DNA of 64,000 nt from a virus: positions 84,365 through 148,364 of IMG/VR virus record IMGVR_UViG_3300032032_000001; one strand, written 5' to 3'. A program made the position numbers and the translations under genes. This document shows, one piece after another, positions 17,042-24,683 of this stretch (the stretch's first letter is position 1; the number at the start of each line of letters is the position of its first letter). Under the pieces are notes generated by a model. The model did no database searches. It was not told the DNA's origin and saw only the letters and a program-made list of their open reading frames with translations.

Positions 17042-18642
17042 CTGTCGCCCTCTGCTTTTCGCAGTTCGTCCCAGCCGCTACCCTTGACACTTGTCACCTT
17101 AGCGGTGCGCCGTGATCTCTTGGGCTTCTTCTGCTTTGCTTGGGTTTCTTGAACTGTGTTAGCCAAGAGCGCTCTACCGTTTGCCCACTTGCGTAAGGCT
17201 TCGATCTTAGTACCCATTGTTGTTGACAGCGGGACTGTATTGGAAGCTGCGGTGACCATGTCATCACACTCCAGGTCTCTATTTTCAGCGAAAGCCTTGT
17301 ACATACCGTCCACAACAACCTGTTCAATTTCGGCACCCGTGAAGGAGTTGGTCTCCTCCGCCAGACGCTTAACGTCAAACTTGTCTGAGTCTCTACCCAG
17401 TCTGGATATGTGGATCTTGAACACTTCCTCGCGATCAACCTGTGAGGGTAGGTCTACGAAAAACAATTCGTCAAACCGGCCCTTTCGAAGCATCTCTGGC
17501 GGAAGCGCAGATACGTCATTAGCGGTAGCCACTACGAAGACCTGAGATGTCTTCTCAGACATCCAAGACAAGAAACTACCAAACACACGAGCAGATGTTC
17601 CACTGTCGTGTGACCCAGAAGCCGAACCAAAACCCTTTTCGATCTCATCGATCCAAAGGACACATGGTGAAATAGCTTCAGCGGTCTTGATAGCTTTCCT
17701 GAAATTGGCTTCAGACTGTCCAACATACTGGCCAAACAAGGCACCTACATCCATACGGAGTACGGGCATTTGCCAAGCCGAACCAATACACTTTGCAGTT
17801 AGTGATTTCCCTGTACCAGGGATACCAACAATGAGAACGCCTTTGGGGTGCGGGAGACCAAACTCCCTAGCCTCTTCAGAAAAAGCTCGACCACGCTGGT
17901 CCAACCATGTCTTAAGAGTATTCAAACCACCAACATCACCCATCGCCCGATCAACTTCATGGTACTGAAGCACGCCAGACTTGCGGATAATGTGCTTCTT
18001 CTCATCCAAAACAACGCGAGGCTCTATGCCCTCACACTTTGCTAAGGATTTCGAGAAGACGTTCTCTACTTCTGTAAGAGTTAAGCCTATAGCGGCTGAG
18101 CAACCCTCTTTGAGCATGTTATCTTTCTCTTCATCGGTTTTAGAATCCCCAAAGAAGTCTTCAATAATATGCCTGTTCCAGCGCTCTAGTTCAGATTCAT
18201 CAGGTAGATCAAAATCTACAACAGACATAATCTTCTCAAGCCGTGGGGGAACCTTTAGTTCGCTATCAATTATTACCACGGTAATACCGGGGTTCATTGT
18301 ATTGGCTAGATCCCTAAGCTTCCTCTGCACTGGATAACATGGACCCTCGTTGAGCCAGTAGCCGAAGTCCTTAAGAAGGAATACAGCTGACTGCTCATGC
18401 TCCCCGATTTTTTCGAGGATATCTAAAGGTGTCTCAACATCTGGGAAATGCTCGTTCCCACAGTATGCTCCCTCAGTGAAGCTCCACGTCCAAAGTGACG
18501 CGTTTGCTTCAGAGGATACGTTCTTTCTCTCAACGACACTTGCCAGTGCCTGCGCAACCCGATGCTCTTCGTGGCTAACCACATAGACCACCGGGTGCGC
18601 GGCTCTGACAAGAACGTCGAGTTCTTCGACGCTACGGTTCAC
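17038..18642 (-). CDS. Ycf46-like AAA+ ATPase
   Basis: 534 residues. A 200-residue N-terminal domain resembling the P-loop-like N-domain of Ycf46 precedes a classic AAA+ module. Walker A is GIPGTGKS near 273, the pore-loop region is FGQYVGQSEANFRKA, Walker B is CVLWIDEIEK near 330, sensor 1 is VVATAND, and the arginine-finger region is RKGRFDELFFVDLP. A helical lid and a basic Lys-rich C-terminus follow. Ycf46 proteins are FtsH-clade ATPases without a protease domain. Here the gene sits between ParB and RecA-like genes (4-bp and 1-bp overlaps), suggesting a remodelling machine acting with them. Confidence 0.85.
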   Translation of the reverse strand: MNRSVEELDVLVRAAHPVVYVVSHEEHRVAQALASVVERKNVSSEANASLWTWSFTEGAYCGNEHFPDVETPLDILEKIGEHEQSAVFLLKDFGYWLNEGPCYPVQRKLRDLANTMNPGITVVIIDSELKVPPRLEKIMSVVDFDLPDESELERWNRHIIEDFFGDSKTDEEKDNMLKEGCSAAIGLTLTEVENVFSKSLAKCEGIEPRVVLDEKKHIIRKSGVLQYHEVDRAMGDVGGLNTLKTWLDQRGRAFSEEAREFGLPHPKGVLIVGIPGTGKSLTAKCIGSAWQMPVLRMDVGALFGQYVGQSEANFRKAIKTAEAISPCVLWIDEIEKGFGSASGSHDSGTSARVFGSFLSWMSEKTSQVFVVATANDVSALPPEMLRKGRFDELFFVDLPSQVDREEVFKIHISRLGRDSDKFDVKRLAEETNSFTGAEIEQVVVDGMYKAFAENRDLECDDMVTAASNTVPLSTTMGTKIEALRKWANGRALLANTVQETQAKQKKPKRSRRTAKVTSVKGSGWDELRKAEGDS

Positions 18643-19535
18643 TATTCACCCATCCGAATGCGGCGTTTCCGCTTGACGGTTGGCTTCTTAGTTTCCTTTG
18701 AGACCTCAACCGCATCGGTTGCGTCAATAATATGCAGAAGGTCCTCTGTCTCAATTTCACAGAAGTACCAACGCACAACTCGGTCAACCGCTTCGCGGTA
18801 CTCCTTGTCGAGGTCAGCATTATCCTTTGCAAGGAACGTTCTAAGCTCTTCCATCTCCTTCTTGGAGCGGTAGGTCTTAGCTCGCTTACGCTGCTTCTCC
18901 TTGGGGACCTCATCAGCACCCTGGCCAAGCATGACCTCTAGGGCCTCATCCTGTCCCTTCTCGTTGGGATTACCGTCCTCGCGGACGATCTTCGACAACT
19001 GCTTCGCCTGGGTCATTGTGATTCGACCGTGACGAAGCGCCTCAAAGGATACAGTGCTCAAGCCTTTGTAGGTTGCGCAAAGAACGCTAACCTGTGGCTG
19101 TGAGATATTCAGCATACTGGCTACAGACTGTTGATTCCCAACGCGGTCATTAAGTCGATAAATCGACTCACAACGATCCGCGAAGTTCAGCGACTTCCTC
19201 TGTAGGTTTTCTGCAATGTTTAAGGCCAAGGCATCCTCAAGAGATCCTTCATGGACACCGCATTGGATGGTATCAAAGAAACCATCACCATCGTTTCCAC
19301 GAGAGTCTCTCTCCTCAAGGATTGCTTGAACCCTACGATAACCAGCGATCAGAAGAACTCTCTCATTGCCCTTGTCATCCTGAAGGATGTGGACAATAGG
19401 GGGGTTCATCAATCCATCGGAAATGATGGAAGATCGTAGGTCTCTGGTATCGCCCACATCAGAACGGCTGTTCTTGAATCCGAGCGTATTTCTCTCAATG
19501 TCTTCAATTTTGAATGACTTTTGCGCAAGTTGCAT
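18642..19535 (-). CDS. ParB-like DNA-binding protein
   Basis: 297 residues from the ATG at 19535, chosen for its AGGAGG site. The N-terminal ParB/sulfiredoxin-type domain contains IAGYRRVQA (ParB box II-like, GERRxRA). A helix-turn-helix follows (SVASMLNISQPQVSVL), then a KorB-like helical part and a basic C-terminal tail. ParB proteins bind centromere-like sites and many are CTP switches. No ParA is nearby. Three TGACA-N10-TGTCA sites lie just upstream and three more beyond the next gene, making this protein the leading candidate binder. Roles could be segregation, transcription control or nuclease activity. Confidence 0.8.
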   Translation of the reverse strand: MQLAQKSFKIEDIERNTLGFKNSRSDVGDTRDLRSSIISDGLMNPPIVHILQDDKGNERVLLIAGYRRVQAILEERDSRGNDGDGFFDTIQCGVHEGSLEDALALNIAENLQRKSLNFADRCESIYRLNDRVGNQQSVASMLNISQPQVSVLCATYKGLSTVSFEALRHGRITMTQAKQLSKIVREDGNPNEKGQDEALEVMLGQGADEVPKEKQRKRAKTYRSKKEMEELRTFLAKDNADLDKEYREAVDRVVRWYFCEIETEDLLHIIDATDAVEVSKETKKPTVKRKRRIRMGE

Positions 19536-19645
19536 TAGTTTCCTCCTATCTGCGTTGATAAGCGCACACACGTTACGAAAGTTTCCGGGCTGTAGTAGTC
19601 GGGATAAACCAGCCCATACTTATATCCACGTTTATTATTAATAAA

Positions 19646-19759
19646 TGACAATGTATACTCTGTCGGTGACAATTTAAAAGCTGTCATCAATTCTCCAGTT
19701 AAAACCAGCACTTATAGTAGTTCTGGTGTTTTTCGGGAGTGACAAGATTATTATTGTCA
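19646..19759. promoter_or_regulatory. Operator array A: three TGACA-N10-TGTCA sites
   Basis: Three 20-bp dyads begin at 19646 (one mismatch, TGTCG), 19667 and 19740. Half-sites TGACA and TGTCA are always ten bases apart, and starts are spaced by 21 and 73 bases. They fill the gap upstream of the ParB-like gene. A possible -10 element reading leftward lies at about 19707-19716. The dyad form indicates a dimeric DNA-binding protein. Confidence 0.75.
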
Positions 19760-19766
19760 CCCTTAC

Positions 19767-20843
19767 CTATGTTTTCTTCCTCGGGGAAATGTTTCTTTTC
19801 CTCCGCTGATTAACACTCTCCTTAGCGACTGCGCCGCTAGAACCTGTATATAACTTTAGGGCAGCAGGATCTCCCTCCACTCTTACAGAGTCTGGGGTTA
19901 AGATTATCCTTATCCCCGTTAGGTTGATCACTAAATCCTCCCCGTACCCTGAGCATTTTGTCAAGGCTGGGAACCACTGCCTAAGTTGTCCAATTTCATA
20001 TTGCAGGGTGCCTACGTGTGCAGGCTTAGTTGTTGGTGACTCTTGTTTAGAGTCTACCCTGAATCTATGTATCGCCTCTCTTTCAAAGCGTGTGTAGTTT
20101 ATACCTGTCAGTCTGGATACAGTCTGACTCACTCTCTCTGCTTCAGAGTTAGCTCTTACTGAGTCAGTCTTTCTACCGACTTCTTTTTCCAGAGCTAACG
20201 TCAGTCTCACAAGATCAGCACTTCTTCTCTTAATGTCCTCTGCTTGTTCTCTGAACCATGCAAATTCCTTAAGAGCATCATCTAGCTTATCCTGAGTATC
20301 TAACTTGTAGTCAGTAGTTCCACTACATCTTTCTTCTCTCATATCGTGTATTTTACGAATTAATTCTTCCGATTCCAATACAAGTGTTTCCTGATCAGAA
20401 AGTAACTTTCCTAAGTCTACTTCGTCTTTTTCAACAGTACCACCTAACATCTCTACTCTAGAATTAAATATAGAGAAGTCAGTTTTACTGAGAGAAAAGT
20501 TCTGTAGGCAAGATCTAGGTTTTGCTACCAGTACTTGAGGGATACTTCTACCTATATAGGGTCTTTGACTTCTGTAAGAAGCTAACCCTAAAACAAGTGT
20601 AGCTGTTTCAGCATCCATTACTCTGTAAGGCATGGATACTTGGACATGGTCGTTCTCAGTTAATTTCCAGAGATACACATGTCCCTTCTCTATAGGGGTA
20701 AGGTCATCATCGTAAAAAGCTATCTCTTCAGGATCAGCTGGGTCACAGAATAAGTTCTGCGAGTACTCAGAGGTACGTTTTGTGATGAGACCTTTGATTA
20801 GTATAGGTGGGTTTGCCCTATCGTTCACAAACCGTAATTCCAT
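19767..20843 (-). CDS. Coiled-coil protein between two operator arrays, unknown
   Basis: 358 residues. The N-terminal 110 residues look beta-rich (MELRFVNDRANPPILIKGL; VSMPYRVMDAETATLVLG), the middle (about 125-230) is a charged helical coiled coil, and the C-terminus is a mixed domain ending in a strongly basic RRKRNISPRKKT tail that may bind nucleic acid. No family is recognised. It is a single-gene unit with operator arrays on both sides, suggesting tight control together with ParB. Start preceded by AAGGAGAC. Confidence 0.75.
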   Translation of the reverse strand: MELRFVNDRANPPILIKGLITKRTSEYSQNLFCDPADPEEIAFYDDDLTPIEKGHVYLWKLTENDHVQVSMPYRVMDAETATLVLGLASYRSQRPYIGRSIPQVLVAKPRSCLQNFSLSKTDFSIFNSRVEMLGGTVEKDEVDLGKLLSDQETLVLESEELIRKIHDMREERCSGTTDYKLDTQDKLDDALKEFAWFREQAEDIKRRSADLVRLTLALEKEVGRKTDSVRANSEAERVSQTVSRLTGINYTRFEREAIHRFRVDSKQESPTTKPAHVGTLQYEIGQLRQWFPALTKCSGYGEDLVINLTGIRIILTPDSVRVEGDPAALKLYTGSSGAVAKESVNQRRKRNISPRKKT

Positions 20844-20880
20844 ATTGTCTCCTTATGCAGTTCAAAGATCTAAGAGGGGG

Positions 20881-20994
20881 TGACAAGTTAATGGTTGTCA
20901 GACCCCTTATACCACAAATCGTTCCTAAGTAGGCGTAGATACTACGTTTCTTGTGGCAAGTTAAAGGTTGTCAGTGACAGGTTTCCACTTGTCA
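20881..20994. promoter_or_regulatory. Operator array B: three TGACA-N10-TGTCA sites
   Basis: Dyads begin at 20881, 20954 (left half TGGCA) and 20975. Spacings are 73 and 21 bases, the reverse order of array A, so the two arrays are mirror images. They lie upstream of the coiled-coil gene. An extended -10 element reading leftward (TGGTATAAG, 20906-20914) is between the single site and the pair, placing it under control of bound protein. Confidence 0.75.
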
Positions 20995-21009
20995 CCTCAT
21001 TAGTAAAGA

Positions 21010-21079
21010 ATAAAAAGTTGCCCGTCAGTAGAGGAGGCAGCCACCCCTTTGGATGACTGCCCCCTCTACTTTGGACGGG
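21010..21079 (-). terminator. Long terminator hairpin
   Basis: On the minus strand CCCGTC...GACGGG encloses a GTAGAGG/CCTCTAC plus GGCAG/CTGCC stem; a T-rich stretch follows. It is positioned right after the stop at 21090 and isolates the ubiquitin-like cassette from the operator array downstream. Confidence 0.75.
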
Positions 21080-21089
21080 AGGCTGTTGA

Positions 21090-21833
21090 CTACTTCTGAG
21101 CGGCTGCCTGTCGTCCCTTACGCGCCTTACGAACACGCTTGAACTTCAGTCCAGCAGACTTCATCAGGTGGACGTGAGCCTCGGTTAGAGCCGAAGTCAA
21201 AGCGATCTCATCGCTCTCACCATCCCATTCACCCTCAGTCGCCTTAGCGTACGTGGGCTGCACGTACCTTGAGATCGCCTTAGGCACATCCACTTCGAAC
21301 CTCAGACCGCGAGATGCAGCCAAGTTGACAACGAACGCCTTGACGCCAAGAAGGGCGTACAGGTTCCGATCCTCAGGGGTGATATCCCCCTCAGACACGG
21401 ACAGTCCGGTGTCACGCTCAAGCGTGGACTTCAACTCCTGCCAGCGGTCTAGCCCCTGAAGGATGATTGCGCCGGAGATTGCCTTGCTAACGAAGTTCTT
21501 TCGACCTTCGAACAGCTGCTCTCTCGTAGGCTTCACAGTGCCCTTACCCCAACCACCTTGAACGATAAAGTTCAAAGCAGCAGTTCCCGTAAAGAAACCG
21601 TTGGTCTCCAGGGTTAGTGCAAACTTGCAACGCTTTCCTCCAGAAGACACAGGGGTGCCAACATAGAGGATAGAACCATCCTCACGGGTCTGCTTCATCA
21701 GATCCGTAGAGGTTGTGGCCCCAGACGGTGCCTCGTGCTCGACAGTGATAACGTCGGGCGCTCGTTGTGGGTCAACCAGACCGCACATAGGGAGTCCTGT
21801 GGACCAGGACTTTTTCTTGTCAAAACCGCTCAT
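21090..21833 (-). CDS. Unknown protein closing the ubiquitin-like cassette
   Basis: 247 residues from the ATG at 21833 (AAGGAGG site). Mixed alpha/beta sequence with Gly-rich loops (GFFTGTAALNFIVQGGWGKG) and a strongly basic C-terminal 20 residues (KRVRKARKGRQAAAQK), which may contact nucleic acid. No family is recognised. It follows the E1-like gene by 42 bases on the same strand and is ended by a strong terminator, so it may belong to the conjugation operon as a target, adaptor or single-stranded DNA-binding-type protein. These roles are guesses. Confidence 0.7.
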   Translation of the reverse strand: MSGFDKKKSWSTGLPMCGLVDPQRAPDVITVEHEAPSGATTSTDLMKQTREDGSILYVGTPVSSGGKRCKFALTLETNGFFTGTAALNFIVQGGWGKGTVKPTREQLFEGRKNFVSKAISGAIILQGLDRWQELKSTLERDTGLSVSEGDITPEDRNLYALLGVKAFVVNLAASRGLRFEVDVPKAISRYVQPTYAKATEGEWDGESDEIALTSALTEAHVHLMKSAGLKFKRVRKARKGRQAAAQK

Positions 21834-21875
21834 AATAGCCTCCTTCACATATGTGATTGTTTTTTTTACGGTTGC

Positions 21876-22553
21876 CTAATTGGCTACAGTTGTGATGACT
21901 TGATTCATAAAGATATTAGCGAAATCAATTTCCGCAGAATCAAAACGAATCTCCTCACCGATAATACTCTTTGCAAGCAAGGAGCAGATGATCGAAGATA
22001 AGCCGTACGCACAGAAGACCGTCGCCTTCTCAGTACAGGGGAGCGCTACCGCTTCATCATCGGAGAACAAGCTTGCCTCGTACTTTTCGATAGACTTACG
22101 GTTAGACTTGTCTACAAAGAAGACTTGCCCAAACCGTGCGGCCATCCGGCCATCGATAAAGTATCTGGAAGATGTACTCATGAGGAAAGATTCAAATATG
22201 GCCTTTCGAGAAGCCATATTATCCACAGCAGAAACTACGTACACTTCGTCAAACTTGTGTCCGTCCTCTACCCTTTTGTCCTCAGCAATGATTTCAGCAC
22301 CAGTGCCTTCTGTAAGACGCTTAGCTATTGCTTCACATTTCTTATACCCGATTTCAGGTATGAAATAGCCTTGATTGGCTAGGTTATGCATCTCCACCGT
22401 GTCATCATCGAAGACCCGAATTTTGCGCACACCCATCTTAGTCATAGCCTCCGCAGTATGGGAGCCAATAGCCCCCACACCCACAACAGCTACCGTAGTA
22501 TTATTAATGAGTTCGTCAGGAATGATTCCACTCTGCCTTGTTGTATCAATCAT
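21876..22553 (-). CDS. E1-like ubiquitin-activating (ThiF-family) enzyme
   Basis: 225 residues. Rossmann ATP-binding motif VVGVGAIGSH (residues 24-32), acidic strand end VFDDDTVEMHNLANQ (48-61) and VSAVDNMASR (108-116) are the adenylation signatures of ThiF/MoeB/E1 enzymes. C173 in LPCTEKAT is a good candidate for the thioester-forming Cys. No CxxC zinc pairs are present, and the protein is a minimal adenylation domain. In bacteria such E1 proteins activate the C-terminal glycine of ubiquitin-like modifiers and hand them to E2 proteins. Its gene overlaps the JAMM peptidase gene by eight bases. Confidence 0.88.
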   Translation of the reverse strand: MIDTTRQSGIIPDELINNTTVAVVGVGAIGSHTAEAMTKMGVRKIRVFDDDTVEMHNLANQGYFIPEIGYKKCEAIAKRLTEGTGAEIIAEDKRVEDGHKFDEVYVVSAVDNMASRKAIFESFLMSTSSRYFIDGRMAARFGQVFFVDKSNRKSIEKYEASLFSDDEAVALPCTEKATVFCAYGLSSIICSLLAKSIIGEEIRFDSAEIDFANIFMNQVITTVAN

Positions 22554-23547
22554 CTAATTCCTCCTTTTTCTCATCCTCATCCTCTTGCGCCATATAGGCC
22601 TCATAATCAGAACCATCGTCGTCTTTAGTTGGGGTAACCAACTCTTCGACATCTACACCGTGCACAAGCTCAAGCTCCTGCAAGAGTTCTTCTTTTGAGA
22701 TCTCTTGCGCGTAGAACTTGGTGTAAAGCTCCATGGCATCATTGGCTCCGATATCATTTCCATCGTAAGCCTTCTGTAGCTCAGGAAGCTCAAAGGGGAA
22801 GTCGAGGGCCTCAATAACCTCCTCAACCTTTCCAGCAGCATCATATGCACCATGGACTCCTCCCATAGCCCAATCCGTATCGTCGTCCATTGCCCAGGAT
22901 GTGTCGTAAACCTGACCACCAGTACCGATGCGGGTATACCCACTACCGGTGTACCAACTCTTTGTTTTTGCGGCGGGAGCCTTAGTCACACTGATACGCT
23001 CGGCGCGGAAGGTTGCCTTCTCTACATACTTCTCAATAATGTCTTCCGCCCAGCCATCTGGGAGGATGTCAATTTGATCAACAGCATATGAGCACTTCTC
23101 AAACGAGTACCGAATAGGTGACATCATGTCGATTCTCAGATTGAGATCACCCTTCTTATTGGTGATCACAGAGATACACACCGAATCAAAATCAAACTTC
23201 TCAATTTGACTCTCATCAGTACCGCTGTGTCCCGTGTCCATGTTTACGTGACTATGCCACCAAACAACAATCTGCTCAGACTTGATCCCCTTCTCCCGTA
23301 GGTCGAAAGTTAGATCCACAAGAGCTTCGTCATCTAGAACAGTGGATGTCCCAGAGCACAACTGCTTAACAGGGAAGAACTCTGTTACGTAGAAGTCTTC
23401 ACCGACTCCCGCGTCATCCTTTTCTTCTTCGGTGGCGATGATTCCCATCGCACTTATTTCAATGTCACATTTATTTGTTAGTCTAAACATTTGCTGGTAG
23501 GCCTTCTGGGAAAACCTAACCGTCGGCTTGCTGAGTACTTTCATCAA
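22546..23547 (-). CDS. JAMM/JAB-family metallopeptidase (deubiquitinase-like)
   Basis: 333 residues. The JAMM zinc motif is complete: E30 in CDIEISAMGII, then HSHVNMDTGHSGTD with H98, H100, S108 and D111 (HxH-x7-S-x2-D). This family cleaves after the terminal glycine of ubiquitin-like proteins, either to mature the precursor or to remove conjugates. Residues 190-250 are Gly/Tyr/Asp-rich and probably flexible; about 260-305 is a helical bundle; the end is highly acidic. It overlaps both the E1-like and E2-like genes, so the three enzymes are co-translated. Confidence 0.9.
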   Translation of the reverse strand: MMKVLSKPTVRFSQKAYQQMFRLTNKCDIEISAMGIIATEEEKDDAGVGEDFYVTEFFPVKQLCSGTSTVLDDEALVDLTFDLREKGIKSEQIVVWWHSHVNMDTGHSGTDESQIEKFDFDSVCISVITNKKGDLNLRIDMMSPIRYSFEKCSYAVDQIDILPDGWAEDIIEKYVEKATFRAERISVTKAPAAKTKSWYTGSGYTRIGTGGQVYDTSWAMDDDTDWAMGGVHGAYDAAGKVEEVIEALDFPFELPELQKAYDGNDIGANDAMELYTKFYAQEISKEELLQELELVHGVDVEELVTPTKDDDGSDYEAYMAQEDEDEKKEELDD

Positions 23548-24610
23548 TAACTCCTAGTTTCTGTATTTGGGTAACTGCCGCTTTAGCGACATCAATAAAT
23601 TCTACAAATTCACCCAAAACACAGGACCCCTTAGAGAGTCCCGGGTGGGAGTTTCGATGCCAGCGCATACATTCAGATGCACTCATTCCACAGTCCTCAA
23701 CAGGACCAGTACTTTCACAGCCACACTTGTCTATCCAAAGACCCTTCCCACATGCACAGAGCTTGTGGTCCCAGCGATTCGCTATGCCAAACTTATGTAG
23801 TCGCGCATACGGATCGACGTGGTTGTATGTGATTAAATATTCTGTGGTTGTTACTATTACGTTAGCGATGTCTTTGTTCTTCATGTGCTGAAGAAGCATC
23901 CTCTGAACGTTCCCCAAGCAGGGACTACCATCTGTTTGGATATGCGGATGGGAGTACGATGAGAAGCTGATATTGTTACCCGCTTGTCGGAACGAGGCTG
24001 TAACGCCCTGAAAACCATTCGCTTGGTAAGTGTAACGGATCTCTACCTTGAACTTACCAAAGACCTGATCAAGGAAGCCTCCGAAGCCATCCTTCAGCTT
24101 AATTGTGTTTGTTGTCCACGATAGAATTGAGACCCCGCTTATGGGATCCTCAACATAGTTTACCGGGACGCGCTTATCTATAAACGAGTCAACTGACTTA
24201 AGCATGAACGCTCTATTAGAGAGCGAGGACTCATCGTATAGATCATCAAAATTCGACAGAAACGAATTCTTAGAATGAATCTCCGCAGACAGGTTACGCT
24301 GCTCATCAGCTAACTGGCTAACACGGGACGACTTATCCAGGTACTTACGCCTTGCAATCTCACTTCTTGACTTGGCCGCCATGTAATCAGAGTACTTCTG
24401 GATCTCACGGCTTTTCTGTTTTTCATATATTCTTTGCCGAGCGGCAGCCTTTGCTTCAACAGCTTCTTGACTCTTCACTACTTGTGCGAGCCTCTTACCA
24501 AGACGCTCACTGTCTTCACGTGCGGATGAAGCGGCAGACTCTACAATACTGTCTAGATCTTTTATTAATGTCTCATCTTCGGCACACAGCCGAATAGAAA
24601 ATGCGTTCAT
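23516..24610 (-). CDS. E2-like ubiquitin-conjugating protein with coiled coil and Cys-rich tail
   Basis: 364 residues. Residues 15-115 form a long charged coiled coil. Residues 150-260 carry UBC-like features: strands, then HPHIQTDGSPCLGN with H221-P222 and C231, matching the HPN...CL arrangement of E2 enzymes with C231 as probable thioester cysteine. Residues 282-330 hold CAC, CGC, two further Cys and two His (C285, C287, C296, C298, C307, C314, H318, H322), suggesting a zinc-binding module. E2 enzymes take the modifier from E1 and transfer it to targets. An N-terminal coiled coil and a C-terminal Cys cluster are unusual additions. Confidence 0.75.
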   Translation of the reverse strand: MNAFSIRLCAEDETLIKDLDSIVESAASSAREDSERLGKRLAQVVKSQEAVEAKAAARQRIYEKQKSREIQKYSDYMAAKSRSEIARRKYLDKSSRVSQLADEQRNLSAEIHSKNSFLSNFDDLYDESSLSNRAFMLKSVDSFIDKRVPVNYVEDPISGVSILSWTTNTIKLKDGFGGFLDQVFGKFKVEIRYTYQANGFQGVTASFRQAGNNISFSSYSHPHIQTDGSPCLGNVQRMLLQHMKNKDIANVIVTTTEYLITYNHVDPYARLHKFGIANRWDHKLCACGKGLWIDKCGCESTGPVEDCGMSASECMRWHRNSHPGLSKGSCVLGEFVEFIDVAKAAVTQIQKLGVIDESTQQADG

Positions 24611-24630
24611 TCCACACCTCCATGGGTTCC

Positions 24631-24663
24631 AAAAAAAAGGGGGAGGACAAAAGCCCTCCCCCC
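24631..24663 (-). terminator. Intrinsic terminator between modifier and E2-like gene
   Basis: On the minus strand GGGGGGAGGGC and its complement form a perfect G/C stem with a small loop, followed by eight T. It lies 21 bases after the modifier stop and 21 bases before the E2-like start. It would reduce read-through so the modifier transcript outnumbers enzyme transcripts. Confidence 0.85.
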
Positions 24664-24683
24664 AGAATTATTAACAAGTAATA

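Noticed and set aside
18642-19535. ParB gene as part of a full parABS plasmid-type partition system
   Set aside because: No ParA ATPase is adjacent. The neighbours are AAA+ and RecA-like proteins. ParB function stays open.
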